From: Planctomycetota bacterium
GTDB taxonomy: Bacteria; Planctomycetota; J058; J103
Length of the DNA stretch: 5,010 nt
Direction: 5' to 3'
Assembly (NCBI GenBank): GCA_003694875.1
Contig: RFJN01000205.1
Coordinates: 1-5,010 of the forward strand
In this document: in pieces, positions 1 to 4,952 of the stretch
Position numbering within the stretch: position 1 is the stretch's first letter
Layout: each line of letters opens with the position of its first letter
Translations under genes and position numbers: made by a program
Notes under the pieces: generated by a model
What the model saw: the letters and a program-made list of their open reading frames with translations, nothing else
The model's database searches: none
What the model was told of the DNA's origin: nothing

Positions 1-402
1 CACATCCGCCGCGAACGCGCGACCTCGAACATCTGCACCAACGTCGGGCTGCTCGCCACCCGCGCCACGATCTACCTCGCCGCCCTCGGCGCGGGCGGAC
101 TGCGGCAGCTCGCCACCACGTGCCTCGAACGCGCCCACCACGCCGCCGAGCGCATCGCGGCGATCGAGGGCTTCTCGCTTCGCTATCCCGACACGCCGTT
201 TTTCCGCGAGGTGGCGATCCGCTGCCCCCTGCCCGCGGCCGAACTCGGACAGGCGTTGCTCGAACGCGGCATCATCGGCGGGCTCGATCTCGGCCGCTTC
301 GTGCCCGGCGAAGACCACACCATGCTGTTCGCCTTCACCGAATGCACCACGCCCGAGCACATCGAGCAGCTCGCGGGCGCGCTCGAGGAGATCACGGCAT
401 GA
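1..402 (+). CDS. gcvPA: Glycine dehydrogenase (decarboxylating) subunit 1, GcvPA, C-terminal part
   Basis: Partial gene cut by the window start; the last 133 codons are present and end in TGA at 400-402. The visible protein opens with HIRRERATSNICTN, matching the conserved HIRRExATSNICTNQ block of the alpha subunit of two-subunit glycine decarboxylase, and runs through an aminotransferase-fold small domain (PFFREVAIRCPLP, GIIGGLDLGR, FTECTTPEHIEQL) to the normal C-terminus. The family is about 440-450 residues, so roughly 70% lies upstream of the window. With GcvPB it forms the cytosolic PLP-dependent P-protein of the glycine cleavage system, which decarboxylates glycine and loads the aminomethyl group onto lipoylated GcvH. 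The PLP lysine is carried by the partner subunit. The stop codon overlaps the gcvPB start (ATGA), so the two are probably translationally coupled. The only variation seen is Val where most relatives have Gln after ICTN. Identification is firm from motif order and from the neighbour. Confidence 0.95.
   Translation, partial: HIRRERATSNICTNVGLLATRATIYLAALGAGGLRQLATTCLERAHHAAERIAAIEGFSLRYPDTPFFREVAIRCPLPAAELGQALLERGIIGGLDLGRFVPGEDHTMLFAFTECTTPEHIEQLAGALEEITA
385..390 (+). promoter_or_regulatory. Shine-Dalgarno site of gcvPB
   Basis: GAGGAG lies 8 nt before the ATG at 399, inside the last codons of gcvPA. It fixes the gcvPB start at 399 and argues against the long in-frame open extension upstream, which only shadows gcvPA. 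Confidence 0.8.
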
Positions 403-1916
403 ACCGCGACGCCGCCACCGCCCTCGCCTCGACGCCCGCCCGCCCCCCGCGCGCGGAGCACGACGCGCGCACGATCTTCGAGGTCAGCCGGCCCGGTCGC
501 CGCGGGGTCTCGGTGCCCGCCCCCGGCGTGCCCTGTCGCGGAATCGACACGCTGCTGCCCCCCTGGGCCCGACGGCGCACGCCGCCGCGGTTGCCCGAGG
601 TGGGAGAGCTGCAGCTCGTGCGGCACTACACCCGCCTCAGCCGGCGCAACTTCTCGATCGACACCCACTTCTACCCGCTCGGCTCGTGCACCATGAAGTA
701 CAACCCGCGCGTGAACGAGCAGGTCGCCGCCGAACCGGGCTTCGCCCACCTGCACCCCTACCAGCCACCCGAGCAGACCCAGGGCGCGCTCGAACTCATG
801 TGGCGGCTCGAGCGCATGCTCGCCACCATCACGGGCCTCCACGCGATCAGCCTGCAGCCGGCCGCCGGCGCCCACGGCGAACTCACGGGACTGCTGTGCA
901 TCCGCGCCTACCACCGCGCCCGCGGCGACGAGCACCGGCTGCGCGTGCTGATCCCCGACAGCGCCCACGGCACCAACCCCGCGAGCGTAAGCACCTGCGG
1001 CATGCACGCGGTCGCGGTGCGCACCGGCGCCGACGGGCGGATCGAGCTCGCCGATCTCGAGAGCAAGCTCGACGAGAACACCGCCGCCCTCATGGTCACC
1101 AACCCCAACACGCTCGGGCTCTTCGAGACGCAGCTGCCCGAGGTCTGCGAACGCGTGCACGCCGCCGGTGGTCTGGTCTACATGGACGGCGCCAACCTCA
1201 ACGCGATCCTCGGACTCGTCCGCCCCGGACGGCTCGGGATCGACGTCATGCACCTCAACCTGCACAAGACCTTCTCCACCCCCCACGGCGGCGGCGGACC
1301 GGGCAGCGGCCCCATCGCCGTGACGTCCGCGCTCGAGCCGTACCTGCCCGTGCCGCGCGTGGTGCGCCGCGAGGACGGACGCTTCGAGCTCTCGTCCGAC
1401 TTCCCGCACTCGATCGGCCGGGTCAAGGCGTTTCTCGGCCACGCCGCCATGTTCTGGCGCGCCTACACCTACCTGCGCGCGCACGGCGCGCACGACCTCG
1501 TGCAGATCGCACGCCACGCGGTGCTCAACGCCAACTACGTGCTCGCGCGCCTGCGGCCGCACTACGATCTGCCCTATCCCGGCCCGTGCATGCACGAAGT
1601 GGTCTTCAGCGCGCGGCGGCAGAAGCGGCTCGGCGTCAGCGCCCTCGACATCGCGAAGCTGCTGCTCGATGCGGGCTTCCACCCGCCCACGATCTACTTC
1701 CCGCTGATCGTGCCCGAAGCGCTCATGATCGAGCCGACCGAGACCGAGAGCCGGGAGACGATCGACGCGTTCTGCGACGCCATGATCGCCATAGCGCGGC
1801 TCGCCGAGACCGATCCCGAACGCGCGCACGAGGCGCCGGTCACCACGCCCGTGGGACGGATCGACGAGGTCGCCGCCGCCCGCCGCCCCGTGCTCCGCTG
1901 GCAACCCGGGGAGTGA
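399..1916 (+). CDS. gcvPB: Glycine dehydrogenase (decarboxylating) subunit 2, GcvPB
   Basis: A complete 505-residue protein, the PLP-binding subunit of the P-protein. Conserved blocks appear in order: IFEVSRPGRRG (about 27-37), LPEVGELQLVRHYTRLSRRNF, HFYPLGSCTMKYNPRVNE, LHPYQPPEQTQGALELM, LQPAAGAHGELTGLL, PDSAHGTNPAS, VTNPNTLGLFE, YMDGANLNAI, the cofactor lysine in LNLHKTFSTPHGGGGPGSGP (Lys290), and the C-terminal PTETESRETIDAF and PVLRW motifs. No catalytic block is missing. Related proteins are about 480-500 residues; this one carries roughly 20 extra N-terminal residues rich in Ala, Pro and Arg before IFEVSRPGRRG, and they look unconserved. The start at 399 is supported by a GAGGAG site 8 nt upstream and by the 4-base ATGA overlap with gcvPA. 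It is followed 4 bp later by a methyltransferase gene, evidently in the same transcript. The gcvT and gcvH genes are not in the window and may lie upstream. Confidence 0.97.
   Translation: MNRDAATALASTPARPPRAEHDARTIFEVSRPGRRGVSVPAPGVPCRGIDTLLPPWARRRTPPRLPEVGELQLVRHYTRLSRRNFSIDTHFYPLGSCTMKYNPRVNEQVAAEPGFAHLHPYQPPEQTQGALELMWRLERMLATITGLHAISLQPAAGAHGELTGLLCIRAYHRARGDEHRLRVLIPDSAHGTNPASVSTCGMHAVAVRTGADGRIELADLESKLDENTAALMVTNPNTLGLFETQLPEVCERVHAAGGLVYMDGANLNAILGLVRPGRLGIDVMHLNLHKTFSTPHGGGGPGSGPIAVTSALEPYLPVPRVVRREDGRFELSSDFPHSIGRVKAFLGHAAMFWRAYTYLRAHGAHDLVQIARHAVLNANYVLARLRPHYDLPYPGPCMHEVVFSARRQKRLGVSALDIAKLLLDAGFHPPTIYFPLIVPEALMIEPTETESRETIDAFCDAMIAIARLAETDPERAHEAPVTTPVGRIDEVAAARRPVLRWQPGE
1908..1913 (+). 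promoter_or_regulatory. Shine-Dalgarno site of the methyltransferase gene
   Basis: GGGGAG spans the last codons of gcvPB and sits 7 nt before the GTG at 1921. It supports that GTG as the start and suggests ribosomes finishing gcvPB could reinitiate. Confidence 0.7.
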
Positions 1917-1920
1917 CGCG

Positions 1921-2772
1921 GTGACCGCTCCGTACGATCCGCGACGCCCGCTGCACGAGGCGCTCGAGGTGCGCGGCCCCGGCGGCGAGGCCGTGGTGCG
2001 CGAACTCGTGCGCACCCTCGGGCTGCACCGCCGCAGCCGCGTGCTCGAACTCGGCTGCGGCAGCGGACGCACCGCCTGCCAGATCGCGCGCGAGGTGCGC
2101 TGCGAGGTGGTGGCGACCGACCTCGATCCCGACTGCCTCGAGGTCACGCTCGCACGCGTGCTGCGGGAAAAGCTCAGCGCCCGCTTCGCCTCACAGGGCA
2201 ACGGCCTCGTGCGGGTACGGCAGGCCGACGCCCGCTCGCTGTTCGCCTTCTTTCCCCACACCCGCTTCGACGCCGTGATCGCCGAAAATGTCGTGGGGCT
2301 GCTCGGCATCGAGGTGGTGGGGCCGAGCGTGCTGGCGGTGCTCGACGACGACGGCTACTTCGCCTACAGCGTCGTGGGCTGGCGCAACCCGCCCGACGAG
2401 ATCCCCGAGCCGATCCGCACCCACTGGGAGCGACTCTACCCGGTCCCCCTGTACACGCTGCAGGAGAACCTCGAGCGGCTCTCGGCAGCGGGCTTCGGCC
2501 GCGGCTTCGCCTACGAACTCGATCGCGAGGCGTGGGAGGCCTACTACGGGCCGCTGCGCGAGCGGGTGCAGCAGTTGCTGTCCGCCGGCATCCGCACCAG
2601 CGAACTCGAACAGGCGCGCCGCGAGCTCGAGCTGTGGTACGAGCACGACGCCCACCGCCACATCGCCGCCTGGGTGCTCGTCGGCCAGCCGGGCGAGAAC
2701 GAACTCGTCTCGTCGCTGCTCGCCGCCGAGATCCCCGAACCGGGCGCGCTCGAAGAGGACGAGCCGCGCTAG
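1921..2772 (+). CDS. Class I SAM-dependent methyltransferase, substrate unknown
   Basis: A 283-residue protein starting at GTG, 4 bp after the gcvPB stop. The Rossmann-like methyltransferase core is clear. The SAM-binding glycine loop VLELGCGSGRT is at about 41-51, the acidic end of strand 2 (VVATDLDPDCL, about 63-73) would contact the ribose, QADA at about 101-104 contacts adenine in relatives, and FDAVIAENVV at about 116-125 corresponds to motif IV. The second half (THWERLYPVPLYTLQENLERLSAAGF, shown here only as a landmark at about 168-192) is the kind of insert and helix seen in small-molecule methyltransferases that use a Type 11/UbiE-like core. A charged helix (LREKLSARF and ELEQARRELELWYEHD) and an acidic tail ending EEDEPR follow. 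No transmembrane segment or signal peptide is visible. Its position makes it part of the gcv operon; glycine cleavage feeds one-carbon units toward SAM, but a functional tie is inference. I cannot name the substrate, and I see no specific match to glycine/sarcosine N-methyltransferase. Confidence 0.88.
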   Translation: MTAPYDPRRPLHEALEVRGPGGEAVVRELVRTLGLHRRSRVLELGCGSGRTACQIAREVRCEVVATDLDPDCLEVTLARVLREKLSARFASQGNGLVRVRQADARSLFAFFPHTRFDAVIAENVVGLLGIEVVGPSVLAVLDDDGYFAYSVVGWRNPPDEIPEPIRTHWERLYPVPLYTLQENLERLSAAGFGRGFAYELDREAWEAYYGPLRERVQQLLSAGIRTSELEQARRELELWYEHDAHRHIAAWVLVGQPGENELVSSLLAAEIPEPGALEEDEPR

Positions 2773-2792
2773 GCTCGGTCGGGAAACGAGCC
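2772..2792 (+). other. Hairpin at the end of the methyltransferase gene
   Basis: GGCTCG (2772-2777) can pair perfectly with CGAGCC (2787-2792) around a 9-nt loop, starting at the last base of the stop codon. No T-tract follows, so it is at best a processing or stability structure, or part of a factor-dependent end. Confidence 0.35.
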
Positions 2793-2992
2793 CGTCGCGA
2801 GAGATTCGGTTGGCGCCAAGTGGCGAGGAGCGAGGTTCGAAGACGCCGGATGCGTACGGAAGTACGTCGAGGACGGCTTCGGCCGTCGCGACGCCGCAAG
2901 TCGGGATCCGCCGGAGATCGCAGCCGGGGGCGCTTCCAGACAGAGCCTGGGACAGCCCCGCGGCGTCTGCCACAAGCGGCGCCGAGGGCCGC
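2773..2992. other. Convergent intergenic region with dense potential secondary structure
   Basis: No gene is supported between the stop codons of the methyltransferase (2772) and ltaE (2993). All open frames here lack a plausible start and ribosome site and have no recognisable product. Elements I can see are: a perfect palindrome TTGGCGCCAA (2810-2819); a CGTAC/GTACG hairpin with a GGAA loop (2853-2866); a GACGGC/GCCGTC hairpin with a TTCG loop (2872-2887); a short CGAC/GTCG hairpin (2889-2892 with 2900-2903); and a possible closing stem CGGAT (2847-2851) with ATCCG (2906-2910) that would enclose all three hairpins. Further on, CGCTT and CAGAC (2931-2935, 2937-2941) can pair with GTCTG and AAGCG (2965-2969, 2974-2978). 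This could be a bidirectional end region, a dispersed extragenic repeat or an uncharacterised RNA; one copy cannot decide. Confidence 0.5.
2872..2887. terminator. TTCG-loop hairpin, possible transcription end structure
   Basis: A perfect 6-bp GC-rich stem closes a C(TTCG)G tetraloop, the exceptionally stable class on the plus-strand RNA. It sits about midway between two convergent genes, where a bidirectional end would be expected. There is no following run of T on either strand, so it is not a classical intrinsic terminator. Confidence 0.35.
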
Positions 2993-4072
2993 TCAGTCTG
3001 CCGGGCGCCTGGCGCGCGCGCGACACCACGCGGCGGCGGTGCGCAGCACCGCTTCGACCGCATCGTCGCCCACATCCCGATGCGTCACGAACCGCAGGCC
3101 GAAACCGGCCACCGCCACCGCCCCCACGCCCGCCTCCGCGAGCGCCGCGCACAGCGACGCTTCCGCCGCCTGCCCGTCGCGGTGCCGGACGAACACGATG
3201 TTCGTCTCCACCCGCTCGGGATCGACCTCGATCCCCTCGAGTTCGGCGAGCCCTTCCGCGAGCCGGCGCGCACGCCGGTGATCGGCGCGCAACGGCTCGA
3301 GCCCGCGCTCGAGAGCGACGAGCGCTGCCGCCGCGAGCACCCCGCTCTGGCGCATGGCGCCACCGAGCGCCTTGCGCACCCGCCGCGCCTCGAAACACCA
3401 CGCACCCGGCCCCGCGAGCACGCTCCCCACCGGCGCGCCGAGGCCCTTCGAGAACGCGAGCGCCACGCTGTCGCACGCGCGCGACCAGACATCGAGCGCG
3501 ATCCCCGTGGCCGCCGCGGCGTTGGCGAGCCGCGCCCCGTCGAGGTGCACCGCGACGCCGCGCGCCCGGCACACCCGCGCCACCGCCTCGAGATCCGCGA
3601 GGGGAACGACACGCCCACCACTGAAGTTGTGCGTGTTCTCGAGCAGACACACCGCCGTGCGCGGACAGTGCAACTGCACCGGTTCGGGATCGTCCGGCCG
3701 GGCGCGGATCGCACCCGCCACCGCCTCGGCCGACAGCGCCCCGCGCTCGTCGCCCGGCAGCGGTCGCAGCTGCACACCGGCAAAGCGCGCCGCGGCCGCC
3801 TGCTCGTAGTGCGCCACGTGCGCGCGCGCCTCGCACAGCGCTTCCTCGCCCGGCCGCGCATGCACGCACAGCGCGATCAGGTTCGCCATGGTGCCGCTCG
3901 GTACGAACACCGCCGCCTCCTTGCCGAGCCACGCCGCGGCCCGCTCCTCGAGCCGACGCACGGTCGGATCGTCCCCGAACACATCGTCGCCGACCTCGGC
4001 CTCCGCCATGGCCCGCCGCATGGCCGCACACGGTCGCGTCACCGTGTCGCTTCGAAAATCGAACCGGATCAT
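2993..4072 (-). CDS. ltaE: Low-specificity L-threonine aldolase
   Basis: A complete 359-residue PLP enzyme of fold type I that cleaves L-threonine or L-allo-threonine to glycine and acetaldehyde in the cytosol. Family landmarks are in order: FDFRSDTVTRP near the N-terminus (5-14), EVGDDVFGDDPTV (26-38), FVPSGTMANLIAL (56-68), the His85 region AHVAHYEQAAAA where the family has its PLP-stacking histidine, ENTHNFSGGRVVPL (145-158), HLDGARLANAA (176-186) with the PLP-contacting Asp178 and Arg181, SVALAFSKGLGAPVGSVL (202-219) with cofactor Lys209, and GGAMRQSG (237-244). Length is at the family norm of 330-360. The ATG at 4072 is chosen because FDFRSDT begins three residues later, as in relatives, and a GGAGG site lies 7 nt upstream. 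The frame stays open far upstream through the neighbouring gene, but that is a compositional accident. It converges on the gcv operon; its product glycine is the substrate of the P-protein. The family can also cleave other beta-hydroxy-amino acids. Confidence 0.95.
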   Translation of the reverse strand: MIRFDFRSDTVTRPCAAMRRAMAEAEVGDDVFGDDPTVRRLEERAAAWLGKEAAVFVPSGTMANLIALCVHARPGEEALCEARAHVAHYEQAAAARFAGVQLRPLPGDERGALSAEAVAGAIRARPDDPEPVQLHCPRTAVCLLENTHNFSGGRVVPLADLEAVARVCRARGVAVHLDGARLANAAAATGIALDVWSRACDSVALAFSKGLGAPVGSVLAGPGAWCFEARRVRKALGGAMRQSGVLAAAALVALERGLEPLRADHRRARRLAEGLAELEGIEVDPERVETNIVFVRHRDGQAAEASLCAALAEAGVGAVAVAGFGLRFVTHRDVGDDAVEAVLRTAAAWCRARARRPAD

Positions 4073-4079
4073 GCCCCCG

Positions 4080-4084
4080 CCTCC
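4080..4084 (-). promoter_or_regulatory. Shine-Dalgarno site of ltaE
   Basis: Reading the minus strand, GGAGG is followed by a 7-nt spacer and the ATG ending at 4070. It decides the ltaE start. Confidence 0.8.
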
Positions 4085-4107
4085 GCACCGACCGCCGCGC
4101 CCGGACA

Positions 4108-4123
4108 CCCCGCGCAAGCGGGG
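4108..4123. other. GCAA-loop hairpin in the divergent intergenic region
   Basis: CCCCGC (4108-4113) and GCGGGG (4118-4123) form a perfect 6-bp stem with a GCAA tetraloop on the plus strand (TTGC on the minus strand). It lies 36 nt before the ltaE start, so it would be in the ltaE leader if transcription begins near 4121. No T-tract is present. It could affect ltaE leader folding or be a protein site; nothing shows which. Confidence 0.4.
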
Positions 4124-4127
4124 CTGC

Positions 4128-4136
4128 AACATACCA
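4128..4136 (-). promoter_or_regulatory. Possible extended -10 promoter element for ltaE
   Basis: The minus strand reads TGG followed by TATGTT, i.e. an extended -10 (TGN) with 4 of 6 matches to TATAAT. It is one of the few AT-containing spots in the 169-bp divergent region. No convincing -35 lies 16-18 nt upstream, which extended -10 promoters can tolerate. A start near 4121 would give a leader of about 50 nt. No comparable promoter for the plus-strand gene is visible. Confidence 0.3.
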
Positions 4137-4228
4137 CCGCAACCCCGAGCCCACACGCCCGTTGTACCGAAGAGCCGGGCGCACGCGGCTCGTCGCTTCC
4201 GCGAGCGCACGTTGGAACCGTCTGACCG

Positions 4229-4234
4229 AGGAGG
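4229..4234 (+). promoter_or_regulatory. Shine-Dalgarno site of the Arg/His-rich protein gene
   Basis: AGGAGG within GAGGAGGGG (4228-4236) lies 7 nt before the GTG at 4242. This near-perfect site, directly ahead of a signal peptide, is the strongest argument that the repeat ORF is a real gene. Confidence 0.8.
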
Positions 4235-4241
4235 GGCTTCC

Positions 4242-4328
4242 GTGATCGGACCACGATCCCGTCGTTTTCTGACTTCTGCGGCCTTCGCGGCCGCAGCGGG
4301 CTGGCTCGCCAGCCCGCTCGCACACGCC
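4242..4328 (+). other. Twin-arginine-type signal peptide coding region
   Basis: Residues 1-29 have a basic start (PRSRRFL), a hydrophobic core (AAFAAAAGWLA) and an AHA-A cleavage site. The SRR-F-L pattern resembles the Tat motif SRRxFLK, though the position after FL is Thr. The moderate hydrophobicity also suits Tat, but Sec export is not excluded. Confidence 0.65.
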
Positions 4329-4952
4329 GCCGTCTTCCGAACCGCCCACGAGATCGGGCTCGCCGCCACGCCACCGCAGACGGCAACGAACGCTCGTGAC
4401 GACGAACGGGAGCGGGCGCGCGAACGAGACAGACACCACCACCGCGGTCCCGAGCGCTGGCGCGAACGGGCACCCCGCGGCCCCTGGCAGCGACTGCGCG
4501 AGCGGCTACGCGAGCGCTTCGCCCCCCACCGCCGCGACTTCCACCACCGCGAACCCGACCGCTTCGAGCACCGCCGCGGCCCCTGGCAGCGTCGCTTCCG
4601 CGACGGGTTCCGCCACCACCGCCGTCCCGAGCGCTGGCGCGAGCGCGCTCCCCGCGGCCCCTGGCAGCGACTGCGCGAACGGCTACGCGAGCGCTTCGCC
4701 CCCCACCACCGCGACTTCCACCACCGCGAACCCGACCGCTTCGAGCACCGCCGCGGCCCCTGGCAGCGTCGCTTCCGCGATCGCTTCCGCCACCACCGCG
4801 GTCCCGAGCGCTGGCGCGAACGCGCGCCCCGCGGCCCCTGGCAGCGGCTGCGCGAACGGCTACGCGAGCGCTTCACCCCCCACCACCGCGACTTCCGCGG
4901 CCGCAACTTCAACCACCACGGCCCGGAACACCGGCGCCATCGCCGGTGGTGA
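4242..4952 (+). CDS. Exported Arg/His-rich tandem-repeat protein, function unknown
   Basis: A 236-residue protein that I do not recognise. The GTG start is chosen because a consensus ribosome site lies 7 nt upstream and the protein then begins with a signal peptide: twin arginine at 7-8 (SRRFLT), an Ala-rich hydrophobic stretch, and a likely cleavage after AHA at 29. A linker (30-68) turns charged (DDERERARERDRHHHR). Then come two complete 59-residue repeats (69-127, 128-186) and a partial third (187-218), ending in a distinct tail rich in Asn, His and Arg (to RRHRRW). By my count the mature part is about 31% Arg and 11% His, with no Lys or Cys, so it is strongly basic. RGPWQR recurs five times, followed by Arg-rich helical-looking stretches (RLRERLRERF, leucines four apart). 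Binding of polyanions or metal in the periplasm or outside is imaginable, but unproven. Differences between repeat copies fall mainly at third codon positions of this frame, which supports translation. It is divergent from ltaE and probably monocistronic. Confidence 0.78.
   Translation: MIGPRSRRFLTSAAFAAAAGWLASPLAHAAVFRTAHEIGLAATPPQTATNARDDERERARERDRHHHRGPERWRERAPRGPWQRLRERLRERFAPHRRDFHHREPDRFEHRRGPWQRRFRDGFRHHRRPERWRERAPRGPWQRLRERLRERFAPHHRDFHHREPDRFEHRRGPWQRRFRDRFRHHRGPERWRERAPRGPWQRLRERLRERFTPHHRDFRGRNFNHHGPEHRRHRRW
4446..4895 (+). repeat. 177-bp tandem repeat, about 2.5 copies
   Basis: Copies begin at 4446, 4623 and 4800, exactly 177 bp apart (59 codons, in frame). Copies 1 and 2 differ at 9 of 177 positions by hand count, giving only three residue changes (Gly/Arg at unit positions 1 and 54, Arg/His at 29). 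Copy 3 matches copy 2 for 96 bp with 5 differences, then diverges into the C-terminal tail. Nine of the 14 differences are at third codon positions. Each unit itself contains two related halves, each with a GPWQR core. The high identity points to recent duplication or ongoing homogenisation. Confidence 0.93.
4929..4948 (+). other. Hairpin over the stop region of the repeat-protein gene
   Basis: CACCGGCG (4929-4936) pairs perfectly with CGCCGGTG (4941-4948) around a CCAT loop, ending just before the TGA at 4950. The 3' arm can instead form CGGTG/CACCG (4944-4948, 4953-4957) with a GTGA loop, so the two are mutually exclusive. There is no T-tract, so a classical intrinsic terminator is not supported. 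Confidence 0.4.

Noticed and set aside
183..2309. A 708-codon open frame antisense to gcvPA, gcvPB and the methyltransferase
   Set aside because: It has no family motifs and is low-complexity Arg/Ala/Gly/Val. It is explained by high GC opposite strongly conserved plus-strand genes.
2835..2840. GGTTCGA, resembling the T-loop of a tRNA
   Set aside because: The flanking bases do not form the T-stem, and no acceptor, D or anticodon arms fit around it, so there is no tRNA here.
2872..2887. Classical intrinsic terminator
   Set aside because: The stem and loop are ideal, but no T-rich run follows on either strand, so only a low-confidence transcript-end structure is claimed.
2288..4225. A 645-codon plus-strand open frame across the methyltransferase end, the intergenic region and the antisense of ltaE
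   Set aside because: It is Arg/Pro/Ser-rich translation without motifs or a ribosome site, and it crosses three real regions. It is a GC-driven shadow frame.
4446..4895. Regular repeats considered as a CRISPR array
   Set aside because: The 177-bp units are continuous, with no alternating conserved repeats and unique spacers, and they are coding and in frame.
2993..4912. Long minus-strand open frame that continues upstream of ltaE and encodes an Arg/Ser/Trp-rich repeat protein fused to the aldolase
   Set aside because: The aldolase starts naturally at 4072 with a GGAGG site and the family's N-terminal motif. The upstream part is only the antisense of the repeat gene, which has its own ribosome site and signal peptide on the plus strand.
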